In this document: positions 52,989-62,739 of the stretch, piece after piece
Layout of the letters: each line of letters opens with the position of its first letter
Position numbering within the stretch: the first letter of the stretch is position 1
NCBI RefSeq assembly: GCF_018139695.1
Contig: NZ_JAGSOG010000003.1
Span: 41,123-105,122, forward strand
Origin: Actinospica durhamensis
GTDB taxonomy: Bacteria; Actinomycetota; Actinomycetes; Streptomycetales; Catenulisporaceae
Direction: 5' to 3'
Length of the DNA stretch: 64,000 nucleotides
Notes under the pieces: model-generated
The model's input: the letters and a program-made list of their open reading frames with translations, nothing else
Databases searched by the model: none
Told to the model about the DNA's origin: nothing
Translations under genes and position numbers: made by a program

Positions 52989-53837
52989 ATGGCTGATTTG
53001 AAGGCCCCTGCCAAGGGGGTCGGGCACACCGCGATCTTCATAGCCTGGGTGCGGCACATGGAGAGCCTGCGCGAGGACGCGCTCTTCCGCGACCCGCTGG
53101 CCGCGGCCATGATGACCACGCTGGCGGAGGACCCGGCGCTGTCCGAGGTCGCCGAGGTGGTGGACGCCACCCACACCAGCGCCCGCGGATTCCCGGAGTA
53201 CTTCGCGGTGCGCACACGGTTCTTCGACGACGAGCTGCGCGACGCGATGGACCGCGGCATCCGCCAGGTGGTGACCCTGGCGGCCGGACTCGACGCCCGC
53301 ACGGTCCGGCTGCCGTGCCCGGACGGCACGGTCTGGTACGAGCTCGACCTGCCGGAGATGACCGAGTTCAAGACCGGCCTGATCGCGCGCGCCGAGCTGC
53401 TCCCCACGTGCGCACGGCGCGCGGTGGCCGCCGACCTGACCGAACCGTGGTCCCAGGCGCTGCTCGCGGCCGGCTTCGACCCCGAACTGCCCACGGCCTG
53501 GCTGGTCGAGGGGCTGCTGATGTATCTGGAGCCGGCCGACGGCGACGCGCTGCTCGCCCGCCTCAGTGCCCTGTCCGCCCCGGACAGCACGCTCGCCCTC
53601 GAGCACCTGCAGGCCGCGATGCTCGGCGACGAGGGCGCCCCGGTGCGCGCCCGGGTCGAGGAGCAGGGCGCGTCCTGGCTCGCGGCCCGCGACGACCTGG
53701 GGCCGTGGCTGGCCCGCCACGGCTGGCACGCGGACGTCTTCGCCGGCGACGACCCGCGGATCGGCTACGGCCGCTCGGTCGCGCCGCTGCCCGCGTGCTG
53801 GCTGGTCGGCGCCCGGCGCAGCCGGACGGCCGGCTGA
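52989..53837 (+). CDS. SAM-dependent methyltransferase (PF04072 family)
   Basis: 282 aa from ATG 52989, with AGGGAG 5 nt upstream; a GTG at 52983 overlaps that site. The SAM-binding motif VVTLAAGLDARTVRL (about residue 97) is followed by WYELDLPEMTEFK, and AWLVEGLLMYL marks the leucine-carboxyl-methyltransferase-like/TIGR00027 family, whose bacterial members methylate many secondary metabolites. It probably methylates a hydroxyl or carboxylate of the phenazine. It leads the core operon, which ends with SAM synthetase. Confidence 0.85.
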   Translation: MADLKAPAKGVGHTAIFIAWVRHMESLREDALFRDPLAAAMMTTLAEDPALSEVAEVVDATHTSARGFPEYFAVRTRFFDDELRDAMDRGIRQVVTLAAGLDARTVRLPCPDGTVWYELDLPEMTEFKTGLIARAELLPTCARRAVAADLTEPWSQALLAAGFDPELPTAWLVEGLLMYLEPADGDALLARLSALSAPDSTLALEHLQAAMLGDEGAPVRARVEEQGASWLAARDDLGPWLARHGWHADVFAGDDPRIGYGRSVAPLPACWLVGARRSRTAG

Positions 53838-53883
53838 CCCGCACCGCCCCCGGTACCGGAAAGTCGAGAAGGGATACAGCACC

Positions 53884-55101
53884 ATGACAACGATCGCGGA
53901 AGCGCCGGCCGAGCCCGGCACCCTGGTCCCCGCCCGTACCGAGCTGCTGGAGCGGGCCCGCGCGCTGCGGGAGCCACTGTGGCGCGACGCCGCGGAGTGC
54001 GACCGGCTGCGCCGGCTCACCGACGCCTCGTTCGACGCGCTCACCGGAGCCGGGCTGACCCGGCTGATGACCCCGCGCCGCTTCGGCGGCTACGAGGCCG
54101 ACATGCGCACCTTCCTGGACGTCACCTCCGAGCTCGGCCGCGGCTGCTGCTCGACCGCGTGGCTGGCCGGCGTGCTCAACGCGGGCAACTTCGTCGCCTC
54201 GCTCTTCCCCGAGCAGGCGCAACGCGAGGTGTGGCAGGACGACCCGGGGGCGAGCGCCGCGCTGGTGCTCGGCGCGCCGGTGGCCCAGGTCGAGGACGCC
54301 GAGGGCGGCCTGGTGGTGACCGGGCGCTGGGCCTACGCCTCCGGCGTGCTGCACGCCGACTGGGTTAGTGTGCTGATACCGCGAGGCCTGGACGGGCCCG
54401 GGTTCGCCGTGCACCTGGCCCTGCTGCCGGTCGCGCAGACCACCGTCGAGGACACCTGGCACTTCGCCGGCATGCGCGGCACCGGCAGCAACACCGTGGT
54501 GGCCGAGCGCCTGTTCGTGCCCGCGCACCGGGTGCTGCCGTTCATGCCGGTGGTCAGCGGGGAGACCGACTCCTTCGCCGACGCCTCGCACCGCTACCGC
54601 AACAGCCTGATGGGCCTGTTCTCCATCGGCCTGCTCGGCGCCCAGCTCGGCGGCGCGGCGCGCGCGCTGGACTACGTGCTCGAGCAGGCCCCGAGCCGGC
54701 CGGTGGCCGCCTCCACCTACCGGGACCAGACCCAGTCGCCCACCTTCCAGCTCGACGTGGCCGAGGCCGCGACGCTGGTCGACAGCGCCCTGCTGCTGGC
54801 CGGACGACTCGCCGACACCGTCGACGAGCACGCCGCGGCGGGCACCAACCCGGACCTGGTCCGCCGCGCCCGGGCCCGGATGGACTCCACCCGGGTCGCC
54901 GAGTACTGCCGCGAGGCGCTCAGTGTGCTGATGACCGCGTACGGCTCCTCGGCCTTCAACGACGCCAACCCGCTGCAGCGGCTGTGGCGCGACGTCAACG
55001 TCGCCTCCCGGCACGCCGGGTTCGGCATGGGTGTGCCGCAGCAGCTCTACGGCCGCGCCCTGGCCGGGATGGACCCGCGGGAGATCAGCTACCTGGTCTG
55101 A
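53884..55101 (+). CDS. Acyl-CoA-dehydrogenase-fold flavin monooxygenase (group D), copy 2
   Basis: 405 aa. LTGAGLTRLMTPRRFGGYEADM, then SELGRGCCSTAWLAGVLNAGNF, WHFAGMRGTGSNTVVAERLF and SSAFNDANPLQRLWRDVNVASRH (fragments) align throughout with copy 1 at 36527. It belongs to the group D flavin hydroxylases that need reduced flavin from a partner. The partner could be the flavin reductase at 61524 in the same transcription unit. It sits just before phzB, so it likely acts early on the phenazine core, for example ring hydroxylation. Acyl-CoA dehydrogenase activity is unlikely. Confidence 0.78.
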   Translation: MTTIAEAPAEPGTLVPARTELLERARALREPLWRDAAECDRLRRLTDASFDALTGAGLTRLMTPRRFGGYEADMRTFLDVTSELGRGCCSTAWLAGVLNAGNFVASLFPEQAQREVWQDDPGASAALVLGAPVAQVEDAEGGLVVTGRWAYASGVLHADWVSVLIPRGLDGPGFAVHLALLPVAQTTVEDTWHFAGMRGTGSNTVVAERLFVPAHRVLPFMPVVSGETDSFADASHRYRNSLMGLFSIGLLGAQLGGAARALDYVLEQAPSRPVAASTYRDQTQSPTFQLDVAEAATLVDSALLLAGRLADTVDEHAAAGTNPDLVRRARARMDSTRVAEYCREALSVLMTAYGSSAFNDANPLQRLWRDVNVASRHAGFGMGVPQQLYGRALAGMDPREISYLV

Positions 55102-55247
55102 CCCCGCGCACCGCAGCACACGACGGCGGCCGCCGCGCCCGCACCGGGCGCGGGCCGGGCCGGCGCGCCCCGCCGCGCCCGCACGCCGCCGCATCCGCCC
55201 GACGGCACCGTGAGACAGCACCCGAATTCCCCCGAAAGAGGACTGCC

Positions 55248-55754
55248 ATGACCGATGCGCTGATCGGAACCGAGAAGGACACCGCGGACACCTGGGTCGA
55301 GGACGCCGACCGGCGCGCCCACAACCGCGCGATCGTGGAGACCTACATGAACACCCGCGGCCAGGACCGGCTGCGCCGGCACCTGCTGTTCACCGAGGAC
55401 GGGATCGGCGGCCTGTGGACCACCGAGACCGGCGAGCCGATCGCCATCCGCGGCCGCGACCGCCTCGGCGAGCACGCGGTCTGGTCGCTGCGCTGCTTCC
55501 CGGACTGGGCCTGGTTCAACATCGAGGTCTTCGACACCCAGGACCCCGACCGCTTCTGGGTGGAGTGCGAGGGCGAGGGCGCCATCGTCTACCCCGGCTA
55601 CCCGGTCGGCCACTACCACAACCACTTCATCCACGCGTTCGAGTTCGAGGACGGGCGGATCAAGCGGCAGCGCGAGTTCATGAACCCCTGCCGGCAGTTT
55701 CGCGCTCTCGGCATCCCGGTCCCCCAGGTGCGCCGGGAGGGCATCCCCACCTGA
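55248..55754 (+). CDS. phzB: PhzA/PhzB phenazine biosynthesis protein (ketosteroid-isomerase fold)
   Basis: 168 aa from ATG 55248 (AGAGGA upstream). The C-terminal NHFIHAFEFEDGRIKRQREF is the PhzA/B signature, with DWAWFNIEVFDTQDPDRFWVE in the middle (fragments). PhzB catalyses the imine-forming condensation of two aminoketone molecules made by PhzF to build the tricyclic ring. Only one copy is present, whereas fluorescent pseudomonads carry phzA and phzB; a single gene is normal outside Pseudomonas. Confidence 0.93.
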   Translation: MTDALIGTEKDTADTWVEDADRRAHNRAIVETYMNTRGQDRLRRHLLFTEDGIGGLWTTETGEPIAIRGRDRLGEHAVWSLRCFPDWAWFNIEVFDTQDPDRFWVECEGEGAIVYPGYPVGHYHNHFIHAFEFEDGRIKRQREFMNPCRQFRALGIPVPQVRREGIPT

Positions 55755-55808
55755 ACGACGCGGCCGCTGCGCCGCGGCGTCCGCCCGTCCACTCACTGGA
55801 GAATCATC

Positions 55809-57038
55809 GTGGGACATACCGTTGCCGACCTCGTCGCCGACGTGGAAACCGCCAAGGCGCACCAGCAGCCCGACTGGCCCGACCCGGCCCAGGTCCAGTG
55901 GGTGCGCTCGGTCCTGGCCGCCCGCCCGCCGCTGGTCGCGCTGGAGGACGTGCGCACCCTGCGCACCCTGCTCGCGCGGGTGGCCGCCGGCGAGGCCGAC
56001 CTGCTGCAGTGCGGGGACTGCGCCGAGGACCCGGACGACTGCACGCCGGAACGCGTCTGGCGCAAGTCCGCCGTGCTCGACGTGCTCGCCGGCACGCTCA
56101 AGATGGCCGACCACCGGCCGGTGGTGCGGGTCGGGCGGATCGGCGGGCAGTTCGCCAAACCCCGCTCCCAGCCGGTGGAACGGGTCGACGGCCACGAGCT
56201 GCCCGTCTTCCGCGGCCACATGGTCAACGGGCCCGAGCCCGACCCGGACAGCCGCCGCGCCGACCCGCTGCGCATCCTCACCGGCTACATGGCGGCGCGC
56301 GACATCGTCGAACACCTCGGCTGGCCCGGGCCGGCCGCGCGGGCCGGCGCCCCGGTGGAGCCGCCGGTCTGGACGAGCCACGAAGCCCTGCTGATCGACT
56401 ACGAACTCCCGATGGTGCGCGACCTCGGCGCCGGCCGCCGCTGGCTCGGCTCCACCCACTTCCCGTGGATCGGCGAGCGCACCCGCCAGCTCGACGGCGC
56501 GCACGTCGCGCTGCTGGCCGGCGTGTGCAACCCGATCGCCTGCAAGGTCGGCCCCTCGATGACGGCCGAGGAGATCGTGGAGCTGTGCCGGCGCCTCGAC
56601 GCCCGGCACGAGCCCGGCCGGCTGACGCTGATCGCGCGCATGGGCGCGGGACTGGTCGCGGACCGGCTCCCGGCCCTGGTCGAGGCGGTGCGCGGAGCCG
56701 GACACCCGGTGATCTGGCTGTGCGATCCCATGCACGGCAACACGGTCACGACCCCGCGCGGCACCAAGACCCGGCTGCTCGGCACGGTGCGCGAGGAGAT
56801 CCGCGCGTTCCGCCGGGCGGTGGCGGCCGGCGGCGGAGTGGCCGGCGGGCTGCACCTGGAGACCACACCCGACCCGGTCACCGAGTGCGTCGAGTACCTC
56901 GAACACCTCGACGAGCCCGGGGCCTGCTCGACCAGCCTGTGCGATCCGCGGCTCAACCCCGACCAGGCCGCCTCGGTGGTCTCGGTATGGGCCGAGCCGG
57001 TCCCGCGGCGCGCCGAGACTCCGCTGCTCGCCCACTGA
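55809..57038 (+). CDS. phzC: PhzC, type II DAHP synthase
   Basis: 409 aa from GTG 55809 (GGAG upstream). [44 protein letters not shown] and [14 protein letters not shown] are the substrate- and metal-binding motifs of class II DAHP synthases. The enzyme joins phosphoenolpyruvate and erythrose-4-phosphate to feed the shikimate pathway toward chorismate. It is shorter than the primary-metabolism AroA_II enzymes, as expected for feedback-insensitive PhzC. It ends 31 bp before phzD. Confidence 0.94.
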   Translation: MGHTVADLVADVETAKAHQQPDWPDPAQVQWVRSVLAARPPLVALEDVRTLRTLLARVAAGEADLLQCGDCAEDPDDCTPERVWRKSAVLDVLAGTLKMADHRPVVRVGRIGGQFAKPRSQPVERVDGHELPVFRGHMVNGPEPDPDSRRADPLRILTGYMAARDIVEHLGWPGPAARAGAPVEPPVWTSHEALLIDYELPMVRDLGAGRRWLGSTHFPWIGERTRQLDGAHVALLAGVCNPIACKVGPSMTAEEIVELCRRLDARHEPGRLTLIARMGAGLVADRLPALVEAVRGAGHPVIWLCDPMHGNTVTTPRGTKTRLLGTVREEIRAFRRAVAAGGGVAGGLHLETTPDPVTECVEYLEHLDEPGACSTSLCDPRLNPDQAASVVSVWAEPVPRRAETPLLAH

Positions 57039-57069
57039 CCCACGCCCTCTGCCCGAGAGGAATCCGTCG

Positions 57070-57690
57070 ATGCCCATACCCAGCATCGCGTCCTATCCCC
57101 TGCCCACCCGCGCCGGCCTGCCCGCGGCCAAGGTCCCGTGGACTCCCGATCCCAGTCGGGCGGTCCTGCTGGTGCACGACATGCAGGGCTACTTCGTCAA
57201 CACCCTGCCGGAGCCCCTGCGCGGCGAGCTGCTGCACAACGCCGCGACCCTGCGCAAGCGCTGCGCCGAGCTCGGCGTTCCGGTGGCGTACACGGCACAG
57301 CCCGGCCGCATGACACCCGAGGAGCGCGGCCTGCTGGTGGACTTCTGGGGTCCCGGTATGCGCACCCTGCCGCAGGACCGGCTCATCGTGCCCGAACTCG
57401 CCCCGGCCCAGGACGACTGGCTGCTGACCAAGTGGCGCTACAGCGCGTTCGCCCGCTCCGACCTGGGCGAGCGGATGGCCGCGGCCGGCCGCGACCAGAT
57501 CGTGCTGTGCGGCGTCTATGCGCACATCGGCGTGCTGGCCACCGCGCTCGACGCGCTCGCCCGCGACACCCAGGCGTTCCTGGTCGCCGATGCCGTCGGC
57601 GACTTCTCAGAGTCCTACCACGCCATGGCCGTGGAGTACGCGGCGGAGCGCTGCGCCCGGGTACTGACCGCCGAGGAGGTGTTCGCATGA
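57070..57690 (+). CDS. phzD: PhzD, isochorismatase-family hydrolase
   Basis: 206 aa, typical PhzD length. The catalytic Asp37 in [10 protein letters not shown] and Lys121 in [10 protein letters not shown] are present, and [18 protein letters not shown] is the third signature. PhzD cleaves the vinyl ether of 2-amino-2-deoxyisochorismate (ADIC) to give trans-2,3-dihydro-3-hydroxyanthranilic acid (DHHA). Its stop overlaps phzE as ATGA. Confidence 0.95.
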   Translation: MPIPSIASYPLPTRAGLPAAKVPWTPDPSRAVLLVHDMQGYFVNTLPEPLRGELLHNAATLRKRCAELGVPVAYTAQPGRMTPEERGLLVDFWGPGMRTLPQDRLIVPELAPAQDDWLLTKWRYSAFARSDLGERMAAAGRDQIVLCGVYAHIGVLATALDALARDTQAFLVADAVGDFSESYHAMAVEYAAERCARVLTAEEVFA

Positions 57691-59567
57691 GCCGCCCGGC
57701 CGAGCCGGACGCGCTCGAGCGGATCCTCGGCCCGCACCCGCCCGCGTTCGCCCTCCTCTACCGCCCCGACCGTGAGCGCACCCTCGTCGACGTCGTGGTC
57801 GGCCGGATGAGCTCCCCGGCGAGCCTGGAGGAGACCCCGCTGCCCGAGGACCTCGCCGCGAGCGGCCGGCCGGAGATCGACACGCTGCTGGTCATCCCCT
57901 ACCGCCAGCTCGCCGAACGCGGCTTCGCGGCCCCCGACGACGGCGCCGCGCTGCTGGCGCTGACGGTGGACGCGCACGAGACGATGCCCCTGGCCGAGCT
58001 GCTGAACCGGATTCCCGAGGTCGTGGCCGAGGTGAACGGCGGCGAGTTCGACCTCGACGACGAGCAGTACGCCGAGATCGTGCGCCGGGTGATCGCGGAC
58101 GAGATCGGCACCGGCGAGGGCGCCAACTTCGTGATCAAGCGCAGCTTCACCGCCGAGATCGCGCACTACGGCGTCCCGCACGCGCTGGCCCTCTACCGCC
58201 GGCTGCTCGAGCGCGAACGCGGCGCGTACTGGACCTTCATCATCCACACCGGCGAGCGCACCTTCGTCGGCGCCTCGCCGGAGCGGCACATCACCGTCCA
58301 GGACGGACACGCGGTGATGAACCCGATCAGCGGCACCTACCGGTACCCGCCGTCCGGCCCGACCGTCGAGGGCGTGACCGAGTTCCTGGCCGACCGCAAG
58401 GAGACCGACGAGCTCTACATGGTCGTCGACGAGGAACTCAAGATGATGGCGGGGGTCTGCGAGAACGGCGGCCGGGTGGACGGACCGTATCTCAAGGAAA
58501 TGACACGGCTGGCGCACACCGAGTACTTCATCGAGGGCGAGACCACCCGGGACGTGCGCGAGGTCCTGCGCGAGACGATGTTCGCCCCCACCGTCACCGG
58601 CAGCCCGCTGGAGAGCGCCGCCCGGGTCATCGCCCGGTACGAGCCGCACGGGCGCGGCTACTACAGCGGGGTCGCTGCGCTGATCGGGCGCGGACCGAAC
58701 GGCCGGCGCAGCCTCGACTCCGCGATCCTGATCCGCACGGCCGACATCGACGCCACGGGCGCGCTGCGGCTCGGGGTCGGCGCCACTCTGGTGCGCCACT
58801 CCGACCCGTACGGCGAGGTGGCCGAGACCCGGGCCAAGGCGGCCGGCCTGCTGGACGCGCTGACCGCGGGCCGCGGCGCGCGCCTGGGCGCACATCCCGA
58901 CGTGCGCGCGGCGCTGGCCTCGCGCAATCGCGGCATCGCGCGGTTCTGGCTGCGCGACGGCGCCGCCGGGCCGGGCGCGCCGCGGCTGGACGATCTCAGT
59001 GTCCTGGTCGTCGATGCCGAGGACACGTTCACCGCGATGGTCGGCGCGCAGCTGCGCTCGCTCGGCGCGCAGGTGACGGTGCGCCGGTTCGACGAGCCGC
59101 ACAGCCTCTCCCGCCACGACGCCGTGGTGATGGGCCCGGGCCCGGGCGATCCGCGGGCGTTGGCGGAGCCGAAGATCGCGCACCTGCACCGGGCCGTGGA
59201 CGAGCTGCTCGAGCGGCGGCTGCCCTTCGTCGCCGTCTGTCTGAGCCACCAGGTGCTCAGCCTGCGGCTCGGCCTCGAACTCGCCCGCCGCGACGTGCCC
59301 AACCAGGGCGTGGCCCGGGAGATCGACCTGTTCGGCACGCGCGAGCGGGTCGGGTTCTACAACACCTTCTCCGCACGCTGCGGCCAGGACAAGTGGGACG
59401 CCCCGGGGATCGGCCCGATCGAGGTCTGCCGGGAGGAGCCCACCGGCGAGGTGCACGCGCTGCGCGGGCCCGGCTTCGCCTCGATGCAGTTCCATGCGGA
59501 GTCCGTGCTCACCGTCGACGGGCCGCGCATCCTCGCCCAGGCGGTCCGGGGAGCGCTGACCCGATGA
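57687..59567 (+). CDS. phzE: PhzE, ADIC synthase (fused MST and glutamine amidotransferase)
   Basis: 626 aa, matching PhzE of pseudomonads. The chorismate-binding domain covers about 1-425 ([52 protein letters not shown] in fragments); the class I amidotransferase domain begins near 434, with Cys518 in AVCLSHQ and His603/Glu605 in MQFHAES. It converts chorismate and glutamine to ADIC without the pyruvate elimination of anthranilate synthase. AGGAGG precedes its ATG inside phzD. It overlaps the next gene by 4 bp. Confidence 0.95.
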   Translation: MSRPAEPDALERILGPHPPAFALLYRPDRERTLVDVVVGRMSSPASLEETPLPEDLAASGRPEIDTLLVIPYRQLAERGFAAPDDGAALLALTVDAHETMPLAELLNRIPEVVAEVNGGEFDLDDEQYAEIVRRVIADEIGTGEGANFVIKRSFTAEIAHYGVPHALALYRRLLERERGAYWTFIIHTGERTFVGASPERHITVQDGHAVMNPISGTYRYPPSGPTVEGVTEFLADRKETDELYMVVDEELKMMAGVCENGGRVDGPYLKEMTRLAHTEYFIEGETTRDVREVLRETMFAPTVTGSPLESAARVIARYEPHGRGYYSGVAALIGRGPNGRRSLDSAILIRTADIDATGALRLGVGATLVRHSDPYGEVAETRAKAAGLLDALTAGRGARLGAHPDVRAALASRNRGIARFWLRDGAAGPGAPRLDDLSVLVVDAEDTFTAMVGAQLRSLGAQVTVRRFDEPHSLSRHDAVVMGPGPGDPRALAEPKIAHLHRAVDELLERRLPFVAVCLSHQVLSLRLGLELARRDVPNQGVAREIDLFGTRERVGFYNTFSARCGQDKWDAPGIGPIEVCREEPTGEVHALRGPGFASMQFHAESVLTVDGPRILAQAVRGALTR

Positions 59568-59914
59568 CCGACCGACCCGACGCCGACGCCGACTCCTGCC
59601 CCGTGCGGGTCGACGTGACCTGGTGGGACATGCCGGAGCTGGACGAGGACCTGGCGGGGCTGCGCTCCGACCTGGCCCAGGACGGGCAGGTGTGGAGCAA
59701 GGTGCCCGGCCTGCGCGCCAAGCTGTGGATCGTCGACCGCGAACACGGCCGCTGGGGCGCGGTGATGATCTGGGACGCGCCGCGTCCGCCGATCGAGCAG
59801 CTCCCGCCCAACCGTGCCCTCGAACTGATCGGCAGGCCGCCCGCGGTGCGTGCCTCCTTCGACGTCGAACACGCGGTGGACGGCGACGTCACCCCGCCGA
59901 GGAGTGAGCCCTGA
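59564..59914 (+). CDS. YdhR-like small dimeric alpha/beta-barrel protein
   Basis: 116 aa. VRVDVTWWDMPELDEDLAGL opens the fold, and WSKVPGLRAKLWIVDREHGRWGAVMIWD corresponds to the PGxxxKxW...G motif of the YdhR/PF08803 putative monooxygenases (fragments). It overlaps phzE (ATGA) and phzF (TGATG), so it is made in step with the core enzymes. This position between E and F is not part of the standard Pseudomonas operon. It might help an oxidation of the labile intermediates, or protect them; neither is shown. Confidence 0.65.
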   Translation: MTDRPDADADSCPVRVDVTWWDMPELDEDLAGLRSDLAQDGQVWSKVPGLRAKLWIVDREHGRWGAVMIWDAPRPPIEQLPPNRALELIGRPPAVRASFDVEHAVDGDVTPPRSEP

Positions 59915-60747
59915 TGCACCATTACATGGTCGTGGACGCGTTCTCCCGCCGCCCGCTCGAGGGCAACCCGGTCGCGGTCTTCTTCGACTGCGCCGATCTC
60001 GACACCGCGCTGATGCAGCGCATCGCCGCCGAGATGCACCTGTCCGAGGTCACCTTCGTGCTGCCGCCCACCGAGGGCGGCGACGTCAGGATCCGGATCT
60101 TCACGCCCGTCAACGAGCTGCCGTTCGCCGGACACCCGATGCTCGGCACCGCGCTGGCCCTGAGCAGGACGCTGAACGCGGACCGGCTCGAGGTCGAGAC
60201 GGCGATGGGCGTGATCCCGGTGGAGATCGTCGAGCAGAGCGGCGCCGCCATGGTGCGCATGCGCCAGCCGGTGCCGGTCTGGCAGCCGTACGAGCATGCC
60301 GAGCAGCTGCTCGCCGCGCTCGGCGCGCCGGGTTCGATCGCGCCGGTGGAGATCTACCGCAACGGCCCGCGCCACGTGCTGGTGGGCTTGGACAGCGTGG
60401 CCCGGCTCGCCGCGCTGCAGCCGGACCACCGCGCGCTGCGCGAGTTCCCCGACATGGCGGCCAACTGCTTCGCCGGCAGCGGCACCAGCTGGCGCAACCG
60501 CATGTTCTCCCCGGCCTACGGGGTGGTGGAGGACGCCGCCACCGGCTCGGCCGCCGGGCCGCTGGCCATCCACACCGCGCGGCACGGGCTGGCCTCCTAC
60601 GGACAGGATCTCAGCATCATGCAAGGCGTGGAGATGGGCCGGCCCGCGCTCATGCGCGCGATCGCGCACGGCGAGGGCGAGCAGGTCGAGGCGGTCTACG
60701 TCGGCGGCCACGCCGTGATCGTGGCGCACGGCACGCTCCTGGTCTGA
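59914..60747 (+). CDS. phzF: PhzF, DHHA isomerase
   Basis: 277 aa. The essential Glu45 in HLSEVTFV, His74 in FAGHPMLG and Asp207 in EDAATGSAAGP are at the expected places; EGNPVAVFF is the N-terminal signature. PhzF isomerises DHHA to the reactive aminoketone that dimerises on PhzB. The fold is that of diaminopimelate epimerase. Its ATG shares one base with the preceding stop. Confidence 0.95.
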   Translation: MHHYMVVDAFSRRPLEGNPVAVFFDCADLDTALMQRIAAEMHLSEVTFVLPPTEGGDVRIRIFTPVNELPFAGHPMLGTALALSRTLNADRLEVETAMGVIPVEIVEQSGAAMVRMRQPVPVWQPYEHAEQLLAALGAPGSIAPVEIYRNGPRHVLVGLDSVARLAALQPDHRALREFPDMAANCFAGSGTSWRNRMFSPAYGVVEDAATGSAAGPLAIHTARHGLASYGQDLSIMQGVEMGRPALMRAIAHGEGEQVEAVYVGGHAVIVAHGTLLV

Positions 60748-60818
60748 CCCGCCGCCAGGCCGAGTACCCGACCGCGGCCGCCCGGCCCGAGAACCCCAGC
60801 GGAAGGCACCTGTCACCG

Positions 60819-61460
60819 ATGTCCACCACCAGCAGATTCGAGTCCCTGACCGGCCAGGTCGACCTCGACTTCCCGGAGTACGACGCGCCGCCGCCCGAAC
60901 CGCTCGGCCTGCTGCACTCCTGGCTCGCCGCGGCCGCCGAGGCCGGCGTGCGCGAACCGCGGGCGCTCGCCCTGGCCACTGCGGACGCCCGGGGCCACGC
61001 GTCGAACCGGATCGTGGCGATCTCGGCTGTGACCGAGCGCGGGCTGCTGTTCCTGAGCCACACCACCAGCCTCAAGGGCCGCCAGCTGGCCGAGACCGGC
61101 TGGGCTTCCGGCCTGCTCTACTGGCGCGAGACCGGCCGGCAGGTGATCGTGTCAGGGCCCTGCCGCCCGGTGCGCGCCGAGGAGGCCGACCGGCTCTGGT
61201 TCGCCCGCCCGATCCCGATGCACGCGATGTCCACCGCCTCCCGGCAGAGCGACCCGCTCGAGGACGTCGAGGGTCTGCGGACCGAGGCGAACCGGCTGGA
61301 AGACCTCGGCGTCGCGCTGGAGCGGCCGCCGCGGTTCACCGGCTACTTCCTGGAGCCGGCCCAGGTGGAGTTCTGGAGCGCCGCGGCCGACCGGCTGCAC
61401 CGGCGCCTGCGCTACGACCTCGTCGACGGCCGCTGGCAGGCCGGCCGGCTCCAGCCCTAG
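60819..61460 (+). CDS. phzG: PhzG, FMN-dependent oxidase (PdxH-like)
   Basis: 213 aa from ATG 60819 (GGAAGG upstream). It resembles pyridoxamine phosphate oxidase: ALATADARGHASNRIVAISAVTERGLLFLSHTTSLKGRQL and the C-terminal QVEFWSAAADRLHRRLRYDL (fragments). PhzG oxidises the reduced tricycle to the aromatic phenazine-1,6-dicarboxylate or phenazine-1-carboxylate using FMN and O2. It completes the core set needed from chorismate. Confidence 0.93.
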   Translation: MSTTSRFESLTGQVDLDFPEYDAPPPEPLGLLHSWLAAAAEAGVREPRALALATADARGHASNRIVAISAVTERGLLFLSHTTSLKGRQLAETGWASGLLYWRETGRQVIVSGPCRPVRAEEADRLWFARPIPMHAMSTASRQSDPLEDVEGLRTEANRLEDLGVALERPPRFTGYFLEPAQVEFWSAAADRLHRRLRYDLVDGRWQAGRLQP

Positions 61461-61523
61461 CCACATCCGCTCGGCCGCGGCCGCCGCCTGCGGCCGCCTG
61501 AGAATGAGGGGATTGATGATCGC

Positions 61524-62039
61524 ATGGACGCCAAGGCGTTCACCGCCGCGATGGCCCGGGTCCCGGGTGCCGTGACGGTCGTGACCACCGTCGACGGCGC
61601 GGGCCGGCGCTGGGGTTTCACCTCGAGCTCGTTCTGCTCCGTCTCGCTCGACCCGCCGCTGGTCCTGGTGTGCCTGGGCAAGAAGGCCAGCACGCACCCG
61701 GCGTTCGCCGCCGCCCGGCACTTCATGGTCAACGTGCTGACCGAGGACCAGGCGCTGGTGGCGCAGCGCTTCGCCACCTCGGGCATCGACCGGTTCGCCG
61801 CCGGCGACATGCAGGCCTGCGAGCTTGGCCTGCCCGGCCTGCCCGCACCCTGCGCGCGGGTGGCCTGCGCGGCGCGCTCGCTGGTCGACGCCGGCGATCA
61901 CAGCATCCTGATCGGCGAGGTCGAGGCCGTGCACGTCGGCCCGCACACCCCGCTGGTCTATGTCGACCGCGCGTACACGTGCCCGCTCTCCGTCGGGGAC
62001 GGCGCGGTCCTGGCCGGTGTCACCGCACGACCGAAGTAA
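61524..62039 (+). CDS. Flavin reductase (HpaC-like, PF01613)
   Basis: 171 aa. MARVPGAVTVVTTVDGAGRRWGFTSSSFCSVSLDPPLVLVCLGKKASTHP in fragments, and FMVNVLTEDQALVAQRFA, are the flavin-reductase-domain signature. It supplies reduced FMN or FAD to group D monooxygenases. The likely partners are the two acyl-CoA-dehydrogenase-fold enzymes (53884 and 36527), neither of which has its own reductase. It lies 63 bp after phzG on the same strand. Confidence 0.87.
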   Translation: MDAKAFTAAMARVPGAVTVVTTVDGAGRRWGFTSSSFCSVSLDPPLVLVCLGKKASTHPAFAAARHFMVNVLTEDQALVAQRFATSGIDRFAAGDMQACELGLPGLPAPCARVACAARSLVDAGDHSILIGEVEAVHVGPHTPLVYVDRAYTCPLSVGDGAVLAGVTARPK

Positions 62040-62145
62040 TCCATCCGGCTCCGCATTCGTGGAGATGCGGGCGCCGCACGACCGGTACAACGATTCGTGA
62101 GCAGGGGCGCCCGCTCACCGTCCCGTTCCGCCTAGGAGGAGAACG

Positions 62146-62718
62146 ATGCCCGCATCCGCCCCCGAGCCCGACACCGGCGCCGTCAACGCCGCGGTCGTCT
62201 ACTACAGCCTCACCGGCAATGTCAGGGCCCTGGCCGAGGCCGCCGCGGAGGGCGCGGCCAAGGCGGGTGCCGAGGTGCGCCTGCTGTCGGTGGGCGAGGC
62301 GACCAACGACGACCTGGTCTGGGCCGACGCCGTGCTGTTCGGCACGCCCACCCGCTACGGGTCGATGGCGGCACAGCTCAAGGAGTTCATCGACGAGACC
62401 GGCCCGCTGTGGAAGGCCGGGCGGCTGGCCGGACGGGTCTACGGCGCGTTCGTCTCCACCGCCAGCGCGCACGGCGGCCAGGAGTCCACGCTGCTGAGCC
62501 TGATGACCGTGTTCTGCCACTGGGGCGGGATCATCGTGCCGCCCGGCTTCACCGCCCCGATCCAGTTCGCCTCGGGCAACCCGTACGGCACCTCGCACGT
62601 GTCGGCGAAGGGTTCCCGGCCGGGCGACGTGGAGTTGGACGCCGCCCGCTACCAGGCGCGGCGCGTCGTCGAGGTGGCCGCCGCGCTCAAGGCCGGCGGC
62701 GCCGGCGCGGCCGGCTGA
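62146..62718 (+). CDS. WrbA-like NAD(P)H:quinone oxidoreductase
   Basis: 190 aa with an AGGAGGA ribosome site. The FMN loop is VYYSLTGNVRALAEAAAEGA (residues about 15-34); FGTPTRYGSMAAQLKEFIDET and the final SHVSAKGSRP segment are typical of WrbA (type IV quinone oxidoreductase). Two-electron reduction of quinones or phenazines would limit redox cycling, so a protective role is plausible. It precedes metK by 21 bp. Confidence 0.85.
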   Translation: MPASAPEPDTGAVNAAVVYYSLTGNVRALAEAAAEGAAKAGAEVRLLSVGEATNDDLVWADAVLFGTPTRYGSMAAQLKEFIDETGPLWKAGRLAGRVYGAFVSTASAHGGQESTLLSLMTVFCHWGGIIVPPGFTAPIQFASGNPYGTSHVSAKGSRPGDVELDAARYQARRVVEVAAALKAGGAGAAG

Positions 62719-62739
62719 CCATTCACTGAGGAGAGAGAC

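Noticed and set aside
62040..62739. SAM riboswitch before metK
   Set aside because: No SAM-I or SAM-II-like helices seen; metK follows the WrbA gene by only 21 bp.
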